A DNA stretch of 44,052 nucleotides from Bacteroidaceae bacterium (GTDB lineage Bacteria; Bacteroidota; Bacteroidia; Bacteroidales; Bacteroidaceae): assembly GCA_017470525.1 (NCBI GenBank), contig JAFUYM010000002.1, positions 1 to 44,052 of the forward strand, read 5' to 3'. This document shows, piece after piece, positions 17,080 to 24,652 of this stretch. Under the pieces are notes generated by a model that was not told the origin of the DNA, did no database searches, and worked only from the letters and a program-made list of their open reading frames with translations. A program made the translations under genes and the position numbers. Positions within the stretch are counted from its first letter, which is position 1, and every line of letters begins with the position of its first letter.

Positions 17080-19101
17080 ATGAAGACAATTGCAAAAACA
17101 ATGATGATTTCAGCACTTTTGGCTGTGGGCAGCAGTTGCACGAACACCCAACAGCAAGGCATGCTTCCAGATGCATCGGAAGGAGACTTTGAGTACAACA
17201 ACGAGCGATTTGCAGATTTGCAGATGCTGCGCTATCGCGTAGATGGGTTTGAAGACCTCACGCTGAAGCAGAAGACGTTCATCTACTATCTGCAAGAGGC
17301 GGCATTGTATGGACGCGACATCCTGTTCGACCAGAATGGCAAGTACAACCTGAGAATCCGAAAGATGCTGGAGGATGTGTATGTCAACTACCAAGGCGAC
17401 CGCGAGGACAAGAACTTCGTCGCCATGGAGGAGTATCTGAAGCGTATGTGGTTCAGCAATGGCATTCACCACCATTATGGCTGTGAGAAGTTTGTGCCAG
17501 GATTCACGAAAGAATGGCTGCAAGGACAGACGGAATTATCTGATGAAATCTCAGAGGTTATCTTCAATCCCAACGTGATGCAGAAGCGTGTGAACCTGGC
17601 AGAAGGACAAGACTTGGTGAAGACCAGTGCCAGCAACTATTACGAGAATGTGACACAGGAGGAAGCCGAAGAGTTCTATGCCAAGCAGAAGGCAGCGGGT
17701 GACACATTGCACCCCGTGATGTATGGCATGAATTCACGTCTCGTAAAAACAAAAAATGGCGATTTCATCGAGAAAAAATGGACAAGTGACGGATTGTACG
17801 GGGCTGCCATCCAAAAGATTGTGGAGAACCTGAAACTGGCACGTCCATACGCAGAGGATGAGAAGCAGCAGGAAGTGATTGACCTGTTGGTGTCTTACTA
17901 TGAGACAGGCGACTTGAAGACTTTCGACAAATATTCGATTGCATGGGTGGAGAATACGAACCCATTGGTGGATTTTGTAAACGGTTTCATCGAGTGTTAT
18001 GGCGACCCACTGGGCTTGAAATGTTCGTGGGAGAGCATCGTGAATTTTAAAGATTTGGAGGCAACGAAGCGGACGGAATTGCTGAGTGCCAATGCCCAGT
18101 GGTTTGAAGACCATTCGCCTGTGGCTCCGGAATTTAAGAAGGAGAAGGTGAAGGGCATCACGGCAAAGGTCATCAAAGCCGCGATTTTGGGTGGCGACCT
18201 CTATCCCTCGACTGCCATCGGCATCAACTTGCCCAACAGCGATTGGGTTCGTGCCGCACATGGTTCAAAGTCGGTGACAATTGGCAACTTGACGGACGCT
18301 TACAACAAGGCAGCCAAGGGCAGCGGCATGTTGCAGGAGTTCGCCTATGGGAAAGAAGAGATTGAGTTGGTGGAGAAATATGGCGATTTGACCGACGATT
18401 TGCACACAGACCTGCATGAGTGTCTCGGACATGGCAGCGGCAAATTGTTGGAAGGCGTGGATGGTGACAGCCTCAAGGCATACGGCAGCACGATTGAAGA
18501 GGCTCGTGCCGACTTGTTCGCGCTGTACTATCTGGCTGACCCGAAACTGGTGGAATTGGGGCTTGTGCCCAATGCCGACGCTTACAAGGCAAGTTACATC
18601 GCACAGATGCAGAACGGACTTATCACTCAGTTGGTGCGCATCAATCTCGGCAATAACATTGAAGAGGCACACATGCGCAACCGCGCGTTGATTGCTCGCT
18701 GGGCGTATGAGCACGGAAAGAAAGACAATGTGATGGAACTGGTGAAGCGTGACGGCAAGACTTACGTGAAAATCAATGACTATGAGAAGTTGCGTGGATT
18801 GTTTGGCGAACTGTTGGCTGAGATTCAGCGGGTGAAGTCAACAGGCGACTTCAAGGGTGCTCAAGCGTTGGTGGAAACGTATGGTGTGAAGATTGACCCT
18901 GAGTTGCACAAGGAGGTGCTTGACCGTTATGCAAAACTCAACATCGCTCCTTACAAGGGTTTCATCAATCCTGTCTATACGGCAGTTCGTGACAAGGACG
19001 GCAACATCACTGACGTAACGATTTCTTATACAGAAGGCTATGCAGACCAGATGCTCCGCTACAGCCGAGACTATAGTGTGTTGCCTTTGGTGAATGAGTA
19101 G
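17080..19101 (+). CDS. M49 family (dipeptidyl peptidase III-like) zinc metallopeptidase, lipoprotein
   Basis: The product is 673 aa. The N terminus (ISALLAVGSSC) is a lipoprotein signal. The M49 zinc motif HECLGH is at 446-451 (H446 and H451 ligands, E447 catalytic), and the second motif EEARAD (473-478) supplies the third ligand E474. This is the HExxGH ... EExRA(D/E) signature of dipeptidyl peptidase III, which removes dipeptides from oligopeptides. The family is often cytosolic; here the lipobox points to envelope attachment, probably periplasmic. It follows the proteases and peptide-type SusCD pairs, which fits stepwise breakdown of imported peptides (inference). It ends 5 bp before the inverted repeat of the GxxExxY cassette. 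Confidence 0.92.
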   Translation: MKTIAKTMMISALLAVGSSCTNTQQQGMLPDASEGDFEYNNERFADLQMLRYRVDGFEDLTLKQKTFIYYLQEAALYGRDILFDQNGKYNLRIRKMLEDVYVNYQGDREDKNFVAMEEYLKRMWFSNGIHHHYGCEKFVPGFTKEWLQGQTELSDEISEVIFNPNVMQKRVNLAEGQDLVKTSASNYYENVTQEEAEEFYAKQKAAGDTLHPVMYGMNSRLVKTKNGDFIEKKWTSDGLYGAAIQKIVENLKLARPYAEDEKQQEVIDLLVSYYETGDLKTFDKYSIAWVENTNPLVDFVNGFIECYGDPLGLKCSWESIVNFKDLEATKRTELLSANAQWFEDHSPVAPEFKKEKVKGITAKVIKAAILGGDLYPSTAIGINLPNSDWVRAAHGSKSVTIGNLTDAYNKAAKGSGMLQEFAYGKEEIELVEKYGDLTDDLHTDLHECLGHGSGKLLEGVDGDSLKAYGSTIEEARADLFALYYLADPKLVELGLVPNADAYKASYIAQMQNGLITQLVRINLGNNIEEAHMRNRALIARWAYEHGKKDNVMELVKRDGKTYVKINDYEKLRGLFGELLAEIQRVKSTGDFKGAQALVETYGVKIDPELHKEVLDRYAKLNIAPYKGFINPVYTAVRDKDGNITDVTISYTEGYADQMLRYSRDYSVLPLVNE

Positions 19102-19106
19102 GATTT

Positions 19107-19174
19107 TCGCCTTCGGCGGACGAAGAAAAAACAGATAAAAACAAATAAAAATAGATAAAAATATTTTCTTCTTG
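19107..19174 (+). repeat. left 68-bp inverted repeat of the GxxExxY cassette
   Basis: The outer end contains a small hairpin (CGCC-TTC-GGCG at 19108-19118). Compared with the right arm it has three substitutions and no gaps. It lies directly after the M49 gene and directly before the cassette gene. Confidence 0.9.
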
Positions 19175-19182
19175 AGTGGGGT

Positions 19183-19614
19183 ATGGAAATAAGGGAATTT
19201 AGGGATAGAGAGTTGAAAGAGAAACTGAAAAAGTTTGTCTATGACATTGTGGGGTGTTGCCAGGCAGTGCATAAAGAAAAAGGACCTGAATTGACAGAAT
19301 ACGTGTATCAAGAGTGTTTAGAAATGGCATTCCAAGATGCAAATATAGAACACATCAGAGAATACTCTTTCCACCCCACCTTCAGAGGCAGAACACTCAA
19401 GAGCCGTCTCCAAGTGGATTTTTTCTGTAAGAAGAAAGTTTTTGTGGAGTGTAAGGCCATTGAGGAACTCAGCAACTACGAGCGCATACAACTGACAAAT
19501 TACATGCGTAATGCAGGTGTCCGTATCGGCATTCTCTATAATTTTGCCCCCATCATGGCTGAATGTGAAAAGTACTACTACAATCCCGAGGATAACACCA
19601 TCAGTTATTTCTAA
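19183..19614 (+). CDS. GxxExxY family protein, PD-(D/E)XK nuclease-like
   Basis: The product is 143 aa, close to the usual family size. The family helix appears as KGPELTEYVYQECLEMAF (33-50), followed by a strand with REYSFHPTFRG and then VDFFCKKKVFVECKAI (78-92). D79, E89 and K91 form a D-x9-E-x-K pattern like the PD-(D/E)XK nuclease core. In the name-giving motif, the usual Gly appears as Glu (ELTEYVY). No biochemical function is established that I can rely on; a nucleic-acid-related role is inferred from the fold pattern. The gene sits alone between 68-bp inverted repeats: the start is 8 bp after the left arm and the stop is 5 bp before the right arm. Confidence 0.85.
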   Translation: MEIREFRDRELKEKLKKFVYDIVGCCQAVHKEKGPELTEYVYQECLEMAFQDANIEHIREYSFHPTFRGRTLKSRLQVDFFCKKKVFVECKAIEELSNYERIQLTNYMRNAGVRIGILYNFAPIMAECEKYYYNPEDNTISYF

Positions 19615-19619
19615 TTTCC

Positions 19620-19687
19620 CAAGAAGAAAATATTTTTATCTATTTTTATTTATTTTTCTCTATTTTTTCTTCGTCCGCCGAAGGCGA
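19620..19687 (-). repeat. right 68-bp inverted repeat of the GxxExxY cassette
   Basis: Inverted copy of 19107-19174 with three substitutions. Its outer end lies 9 bp before the start codon of the DNA alkylation repair gene (19697), so the insertion may affect or supply the expression signals of that gene. Confidence 0.9.
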
Positions 19688-19696
19688 TAAACAACT

Positions 19697-20287
19697 ATGG
19701 TACAAGACATTATCAATGACATCAAGAAGGAGTTGAGAGCGAACATGAACGGGGTGGCTTCGGCACATGCGAGACAGACGGAAGACTACCGCGTGAATTG
19801 GGGCGTGGAACTGCCAAGATTGGCGAACATTGCCGATGAAATCGAAGAAAATGCAGCAGAAGCATCCTTACGAGAGTTGGCACAGGCTTTGTGGAAGGAC
19901 AGTACGAGGGAATGTAAGATTTTGGCTTGCATGCTGATGCCAGCGGAGGCGTTTTTGGAAGAGGTGTGCGACATCTGGGTGGAGAGCATCCGCACGGAGG
20001 AAATCGCGACGATGTTCTGCCTGTACCTGATGCCTCGACTCCCATACGCCAGCGTGAAAGCCTACGAATGGATGGCAAGCGAACAGCAGATGTTGCAGAA
20101 TTGCGGATTCCTGACCCTTTGCCACCTCATCAGGAAATTCCCGCTCAACGAGAGTGCCGAAGCAGAATTTCTGGATCAAGCCGCCGCCTCACTCGACAAT
20201 CGTTATGCCATCAAGGCACTACAGATTTATGCCTCCCTGAGTGAAGATAACGCTCGGAAAGTCAAAAAAGTGGCTGATTTCTTGTAA
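19697..20287 (+). CDS. DNA alkylation repair (AlkD-like) HEAT-repeat protein
   Basis: The product is 196 aa and all-helical. It resembles the short AlkD-like family: RVNWGVELPRLANIADEI (about 32-49) corresponds to the 'G-(V/I)-x-x-P-x-(L)-R' entry motif, followed by repeated amphipathic helices (ELAQALWKDSTRECKILACML; ATMFCLYLMPRLPYASVKAYEW; ALQIYASLSEDNARKVKKVADFL given in part). AlkD glycosylases remove N3/N7-alkylated bases. The catalytic aspartate and tryptophans of characterized AlkD enzymes cannot be assigned with certainty here, so activity is uncertain. It follows the GxxExxY cassette and is upstream of a Fur-family gene in the same direction. Confidence 0.75.
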   Translation: MVQDIINDIKKELRANMNGVASAHARQTEDYRVNWGVELPRLANIADEIEENAAEASLRELAQALWKDSTRECKILACMLMPAEAFLEEVCDIWVESIRTEEIATMFCLYLMPRLPYASVKAYEWMASEQQMLQNCGFLTLCHLIRKFPLNESAEAEFLDQAAASLDNRYAIKALQIYASLSEDNARKVKKVADFL

Positions 20288-20304
20288 CAGCGAGAGAAAA
20301 GCCG

Positions 20305-20312
20305 TAAATTTG
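20305..20312 (+). promoter_or_regulatory. -7 promoter element (TAAATTTG) for the Fur-family gene
   Basis: TAAATTTG followed by TAGCCG matches the Bacteroidetes -7 consensus and resembles the element at 16683-16690 including its downstream TAGCCG. A start codon at 20336 gives a leader of about 15-20 nt. Confidence 0.55.
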
Positions 20313-20335
20313 TAGCCGTATTGTGCAATGCAGAC

Positions 20336-20905
20336 ATGACGAGAGCAAAAACCGACACCCTGCCTATGGCGGAAACGCCACGTGACATCCTCACCCGCTA
20401 CATGAACGAGCAGCAGATGCGGAAAACACCTGAGCGATTCGCAATTCTGGATGTGGTGATGCACATGGAAGGGCATCACAGCACCGAGCAAATCCTCGCC
20501 ATGATGCCTGAAAGTTTTCACGTCAGCCGTGGCACCATGTACAGCACACTGGCTTTGCTGGTGGAATGTGGACTGCTGTACAACCACCAGATGGATGGCG
20601 CCACTTTGTATGAATGTGCTTATGGCAGACCTGCCCACCATCATTACATCTGTACAGGATGCAACAAGATTTGGGACTTGCACGACTCGTCCATCGAACT
20701 CGCGGCATCGAAGGTCAGAACGCCGAAGTTCAAGAAGATGCGTTGCAACACCTACATCTATGGCATCTGCAACATCTGTCAAGCCAAACTTGCCCGTCTG
20801 AAGAAGAAAATAGAGAAGGAGAAACAGGCAAGCATGACACGAGAAGAGAAACGGTTTGCCAAAATCGGAGATGAACTGGCAAAGGCAGCAGAGTGGTTCA
20901 AATGA
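20336..20905 (+). CDS. Fur family metal-responsive transcriptional regulator
   Basis: The product is 189 aa. The winged-helix domain is at about 20-85 (MRKTPERFAILDVV, HHSTEQILAMMP, VSRGTMYSTLALLVECGLL), the dimer/metal domain follows with the family hallmark AHHHYICTGCNKI, and a second Cys pair lies in YGICNICQ. The two CxxC pairs suggest a structural zinc site as in PerR/Zur/Fur. A charged, Lys/Glu-rich tail of about 35 residues follows the usual end. I use the ATG at 20336 because the promoter element lies at 20305-20312. Which metal or peroxide it senses cannot be told from sequence. purA follows after 77 bp. Confidence 0.9.
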   Translation: MTRAKTDTLPMAETPRDILTRYMNEQQMRKTPERFAILDVVMHMEGHHSTEQILAMMPESFHVSRGTMYSTLALLVECGLLYNHQMDGATLYECAYGRPAHHHYICTGCNKIWDLHDSSIELAASKVRTPKFKKMRCNTYIYGICNICQAKLARLKKKIEKEKQASMTREEKRFAKIGDELAKAAEWFK

Positions 20906-20982
20906 GCAAGGAAAGGAAGGCTATCCCTGCTAAAAACAGATAGAATAGAAAAACAAAAACTAAAAACATAATAAGAATAACA

Positions 20983-22251
20983 ATGAAAGTAGATGTACTG
21001 TTAGGTCTTCAATGGGGAGACGAAGGTAAAGGTAAAGTGGTGGACGTGTTGACTCCACGCTATGATGTAGTGGCCCGTTTCCAAGGAGGTCCTAACGCAG
21101 GACACACACTTGAGTTTGAGGGACAGAAGTATGTCCTTCGCTCGATTCCATCGGGTATTTTCCAGGGTGACAAAGTGAACATTATTGGCAACGGCGTAGT
21201 GCTGGCTCCAGACCTCTTCATGGAGGAGGCAAAAGACCTTGAGAAGTCGGGACACGAACTGAAAAAGCGTCTCCACATCTCGAAGAAGGCACACCTCATC
21301 ATGCCAACCCACCGTCTGCTCGATGCTGCCTACGAGGCTGCAAAAGGCAAGAACAAGGTGGGCACAACGGGTAAGGGCATTGGTCCCACTTACACCGACA
21401 AGACCAGCCGAAACGGCCTGCGTGTAGGCGACATCCTCGACAACTTTGAAGAGAAGTATGCCGCTCACAAGGCTCGCCATGAAGCCATCCTGAAGAGCCT
21501 CAACTACACCGACTACGACATCACCGAGGTGGAGAAGAAGTGGATGGAAGGCATCGAGTACATCAAGCAGTTCCCGCTCGTAGATTCAGAGCACGAAATC
21601 AACAACCTGCTGAAAGAAGGCAAGTCGGTGCTTTGCGAAGGGGCACAGGGCACCATGCTCGACATAGACTTCGGTTCTTATCCGTTCGTCACTTCGTCTA
21701 ACACCATCTGTGCAGGTGCATGTATCGGCTTGGGTGTAGGTCCTAACAAGATTGGCGATGTTTTCGGTATCATCAAGGCATACTGCACCCGTGTTGGTGC
21801 GGGTCCTTTCCCCACAGAGCTGTTTGACGAGACAGGTGCCAAGATTCGTGCCATCGGTCATGAGTACGGTGCTGTGACTGGTCGTGAACGTCGCTGTGGC
21901 TGGATTGACCTCGTGGCTCTGAAGTATGCCATCATGGTGAGCGGTGTGACCAAGCTGATTATGATGAAGAGCGACGTGCTCGACGACTTCGAGACCATCA
22001 AGGCTTGTACGGCTTACAAACTGAAGGATGGCAGTGTCATCGACTACTTCCCCTACGACATCAGCGACGGTCTCATCGAACCTGTTTACACCGAACTGCC
22101 TGGCTGGAAGACAGACCTCACGAAAATCACCAGCGAGGCAGAGTTCCCGAAGGCTTTCTCCGACTACATCGCTTTCTTGGAGAAGGAACTGGAGACACCT
22201 ATCACGATTGTCAGTGTAGGTCCTGACCGTGCACAGACGATTGAAAGATGA
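20983..22251 (+). CDS. purA: adenylosuccinate synthase
   Basis: The product is 422 aa, the standard length. It shows the N-terminal GTP-binding WGDEGKGKVVD (residues 11-21), GPNAGHTLEF with the catalytic-type His, KVGTTGKGIGPTYTDKTSR (about 125-143), CEGAQGTMLDIDFGSYPFVT with TSSNT, GPFPTELFDETG and VTGRERRCGWIDL. It joins IMP and aspartate with GTP to form adenylosuccinate, the first committed step to AMP. All expected motifs are present. It lies between a Fur-family gene and a TPR-HTH regulator on the same strand. Confidence 0.98.
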   Translation: MKVDVLLGLQWGDEGKGKVVDVLTPRYDVVARFQGGPNAGHTLEFEGQKYVLRSIPSGIFQGDKVNIIGNGVVLAPDLFMEEAKDLEKSGHELKKRLHISKKAHLIMPTHRLLDAAYEAAKGKNKVGTTGKGIGPTYTDKTSRNGLRVGDILDNFEEKYAAHKARHEAILKSLNYTDYDITEVEKKWMEGIEYIKQFPLVDSEHEINNLLKEGKSVLCEGAQGTMLDIDFGSYPFVTSSNTICAGACIGLGVGPNKIGDVFGIIKAYCTRVGAGPFPTELFDETGAKIRAIGHEYGAVTGRERRCGWIDLVALKYAIMVSGVTKLIMMKSDVLDDFETIKACTAYKLKDGSVIDYFPYDISDGLIEPVYTELPGWKTDLTKITSEAEFPKAFSDYIAFLEKELETPITIVSVGPDRAQTIER

Positions 22252-22269
22252 TATTTTCGTCTTTTCCTT

Positions 22270-23457
22270 ATGAAAAGAACTACCATCTCACTCATACTCA
22301 TCATCATACTGACCACTTGCTGCACAAGGAGAGGTCGGTATGATGCTGTTTTGGCAGAAATCGACAGTCTGACGGAAGTGGATGCCGACAGCGCGAATCG
22401 GCAACTTGGACGTTTAAGCCCAGCAATGAGCAAGGCAGACGAGGGGACAAGAGCATATTATGACCTGTTGAGGGTGAAGGCTGCCGACAAAGCGCATGTC
22501 AAGCACACTTCCGACTCGCTGATTATGAAGGTTACCGAATACTTTGAAAAGCATACCGAAAGCGGACATTTGCCCGAGGCTTATTATTATGTGGGACGTG
22601 TCAACTCCGACATGATGAACGGTGAGAGAGCAATCATCTATTTCCAAAAAGCCATCTTGGAAGACAGTGCCCATGTGACCCCTCGTCTACAAAGCCGTGT
22701 CTATGCACAATTAGGATACATCTACCTGCGCAACGGACTGCTCGACGATGCCATCGGCATGCAGCAACTTGCCTATTACTACTGCAAACAAATTGGTGAC
22801 ACGTTAGGTATGCGGTATAGTTCGGAAGACATTCAGACCATCACCGCCCTGAAGAATGACTCCACCTTCCAGCAGGAAACCAACAAGGCGATGATGATTG
22901 CCATCCAAAAACTGAACACGCAGGTCAAGAACCAGATGCTACACCATGAAAATGCCAAACTGAAAGAGGAAAATTCGCGAGAAAAAAAGTCTCTTTGGGC
23001 AGTTATTCTGTTGTCGGTTGGCATCATTGCACTGGTTGCAATCTTCATTGTGCTACAGGTTCGCAAGAAGAAAGAAAGGCTCGCCGAGGAAGCAGCAGAC
23101 ATCCTCTTGTCATCGCAAAGCAAGCGTCAGTTCTTCGACCAGGACATCAACCAACTGCTGACTACACATATATATAATAATAAGGTGCTGAAAGACCGTG
23201 ACTGGAAAACCATCGAAAAGAGTCTCTTGGAAGCATTCCCTTCTTTCAAAAGCCGACTCTACTCGCTCTACAATCTTTCCGAAACCGAATACCGCATCTG
23301 CATGCTCATCAAACTGGAAGTTTCGCCTTCCAATATTGCCAAATTGATGGCTTTGGGCAACAGTGCCGTGTCTCAGAACCGACTCCGAATGCAACAAAAA
23401 GTGTTCAACGGAGAAGGAACGGCAAAAGACTGGGACAAATTCATCCTGTCATTATAG
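22270..23457 (+). CDS. TPR - membrane segment - C-terminal HTH regulator
   Basis: The product is 395 aa. The N terminus looks like a lipoprotein or signal anchor (ILIIILTTCC). TPR-like helices follow (LPEAYYYVGRVNSDMMNGER, AIIYFQKAILEDSAHVTP, LQSRVYAQLGYIYLRNGLLD, in sequence order, about 95-165). A membrane segment (AVILLSVGIIALVAIFIVLQ, about 244-263) and a coiled KKKER stretch precede a C-terminal LuxR-like HTH (LSETEYRICMLIKLEVSPSN then IAKLMALGNSAVSQNRLRMQ, about 336-375). This layout is common in Bacteroidales: an outer-face TPR sensor coupled to an intracellular DNA-binding domain. The target is unknown. It starts 18 bp after purA. Confidence 0.8.
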   Translation: MKRTTISLILIIILTTCCTRRGRYDAVLAEIDSLTEVDADSANRQLGRLSPAMSKADEGTRAYYDLLRVKAADKAHVKHTSDSLIMKVTEYFEKHTESGHLPEAYYYVGRVNSDMMNGERAIIYFQKAILEDSAHVTPRLQSRVYAQLGYIYLRNGLLDDAIGMQQLAYYYCKQIGDTLGMRYSSEDIQTITALKNDSTFQQETNKAMMIAIQKLNTQVKNQMLHHENAKLKEENSREKKSLWAVILLSVGIIALVAIFIVLQVRKKKERLAEEAADILLSSQSKRQFFDQDINQLLTTHIYNNKVLKDRDWKTIEKSLLEAFPSFKSRLYSLYNLSETEYRICMLIKLEVSPSNIAKLMALGNSAVSQNRLRMQQKVFNGEGTAKDWDKFILSL

Positions 23458-23480
23458 AAATCTGATATGACTATCAAACC

Positions 23481-23572
23481 GTACCCCTCGGGTACAGTAA
23501 AGTGTACCCGAGGGGTACGGTTTGCCGTAGCAGAGGGGTACGGTTTGCCGTAGCCGAGGGGTACGCTTGCTT
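23481..23572. repeat. tandem 23-bp repeat array, 4 units
   Basis: Units 23481-23503, 23504-23526, 23527-23549 and 23550-23572, all exactly 23 bp. The core is GTACCCGAGGGGTACGGTTT; the first unit has an altered order that forms GTACCC-CTC-GGGTAC. A related array with nearly the same unit is at 43278-43346. Confidence 0.9.
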
Positions 23573-23639
23573 CTGAGACAGCAAGCGAAAAGAGTTTTTA
23601 CAGCAAATGGCAGATTATCAAATAGATAGTGATACCATT

Positions 23640-23698
23640 GTGAAATTTTTGTGAAGTGTAAAATTGTACCAAAACAAAATGTGAATTTTTTGTGAAGT
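23640..23698 (+). promoter_or_regulatory. direct repeat pair, possible operator
   Basis: GTGAAATTTTTGTGAAGT (23640-23657) and GTGAATTTTTTGTGAAGT (23681-23698) differ at one base and start 41 bp apart, about four helical turns. Each contains two GTGAA half-sites. They lie just upstream of the promoter at 23706-23737, where an activator or repressor would bind. Confidence 0.45.
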
Positions 23699-23705
23699 CC
23701 TTTTC

Positions 23706-23737
23706 TTGACATTTTTGAAAGAAAAAGCATACCTTTG
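23706..23737 (+). promoter_or_regulatory. Bacteroidetes-type promoter
   Basis: TTGAC (23706-23710) and TACCTTTG (23730-23737) are separated by 19 bp. The start codon at 23773 gives a short leader of about 30 nt. Likely drives the three secreted-protein genes that follow or at least the first two. Confidence 0.65.
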
Positions 23738-23772
23738 CAGCAACAAAATCAATGCACTAAAAAATTCACACA

Positions 23773-24624
23773 ATGAAAAAAACTTTTACCCATCTCTTGG
23801 CAACTGCTGCCATCATCGCCATGCCAACCCTTTGCATGGCACAAACCGAGAACCCACGTGGCGTGTATAAACTCACAGGTCTGCTTGACAAATATGGCAA
23901 CCTCATCAAAGAGCCGTATGACCAATATAAAATATGTACGGACAGCGTGACGATGATGTTGAGTTTGCAGGGCGACCAATTCTCCATAGGCAGGAACGAC
24001 TCGGAAATTTTCAACTACACAGGCGAAACACCCGATGCCAACAATGCCACCGCCACACGCATCTTCGACAGCAATGCCGAGCACTTCACCCTCAAGTGGT
24101 GGAGCACTACACCAGGACATATCTACTTTCCCCACAACGACTGGTGTACCGAATACTATGAATCGGGCAAATATTCAAAGAACGGCAAGTACATCCTCGA
24201 TGCCCTTATGTCGCCCAATGCATCCCACCCCAAGAAGCCGCTCATCGGCACATGGCGATTCATCGGTATGATGGACGAACTGCACAATGTCAAGAAGCAA
24301 CTGAGTGTACTCCGCAAGGATGCTGCCAAAGGAATGAACATCGGGCACCTCATCTTCACTCCCACCCGTGCCATCATGTACAGCAATGGCAACAGGGGCG
24401 GCTCCATTGCACTCCTTGCCTACGACGGCAAGAAGAAAGACCAGAAAATCATGATGGGTTCTGAGCAGCGATTCCACGAACATGCCATCACATGGCTCAG
24501 CAAAGACTGCATCGCTATGGAAATCCACGTTGATGGGTTCCGAACCGATTACCAAATTTGGGAACGTGTGACCGACCCAACCCCGCTCTTCGACAAAATA
24601 GCCAGCCAGTATCTTGAACACTAA
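23773..24624 (+). CDS. secreted protein with two lipocalin-like repeats
   Basis: The product is 283 aa. A signal peptide ends near residue 24 (CMA/QTE). Two related segments begin GVYKLTGLLDKYGNLIK (about 30-46) and GTWRFIGMMDELHNVKK (about 158-174). This suggests an internal duplication of a lipocalin-like strand-rich domain; each is followed by strands with Trp/Tyr-rich ends (LKWWSTTPGHIYFPH; ITWLSKDCIAMEIHVDG). No catalytic residues stand out. It resembles Bacteroidales DUF4488-type proteins, but I cannot confirm the family without a search. The next gene starts 28 bp later, so the two are probably co-transcribed. Confidence 0.6.
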   Translation: MKKTFTHLLATAAIIAMPTLCMAQTENPRGVYKLTGLLDKYGNLIKEPYDQYKICTDSVTMMLSLQGDQFSIGRNDSEIFNYTGETPDANNATATRIFDSNAEHFTLKWWSTTPGHIYFPHNDWCTEYYESGKYSKNGKYILDALMSPNASHPKKPLIGTWRFIGMMDELHNVKKQLSVLRKDAAKGMNIGHLIFTPTRAIMYSNGNRGGSIALLAYDGKKKDQKIMMGSEQRFHEHAITWLSKDCIAMEIHVDGFRTDYQIWERVTDPTPLFDKIASQYLEH

Positions 24625-24652
24625 AATACGAAGAACCTAAAAAACTATACAC

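Larger units (their letters stand above)
19107..19687. mobile_element. GxxExxY single-gene cassette with 68-bp terminal inverted repeats
   Basis: Left arm 19107-19174 and right arm 19620-19687 are inverted copies matching at 65 of 68 positions. The outer ends read TCGCCTTCGGCGGACGAAG and the inner parts are A/T-rich with GATAAAAA steps. The only gene inside is 19183-19614. The cassette fits tightly between the M49 stop (19101) and the next gene's start (19697). There is no transposase inside and I see no obvious target-site duplication, so mobility is inferred from the architecture. Confidence 0.7.
23458..23772. other. 315-bp intergenic region with repeats and promoter, no gene
   Basis: Contents in order: a four-unit 23-bp array (23481-23572), a pair of 18-bp direct repeats (23640-23657, 23681-23698), and a Bacteroidetes promoter (23706-23737). 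The 23-bp array starts 23 bp after the TPR gene's stop codon. Nothing else coding is visible. Confidence 0.8.

Noticed and set aside
19107-19174. The cassette arms as simple terminators of flanking genes
   Set aside because: A terminator would need complementarity within one site; here the long complementarity is between arms more than 500 bp apart, although the small CGCC-TTC-GGCG hairpin could add some termination.
23481-23572. CRISPR array
   Set aside because: The repeats are directly adjacent with no spacers, the unit is too short, and no cas gene is present in the window. The same applies to the other 23-bp arrays.
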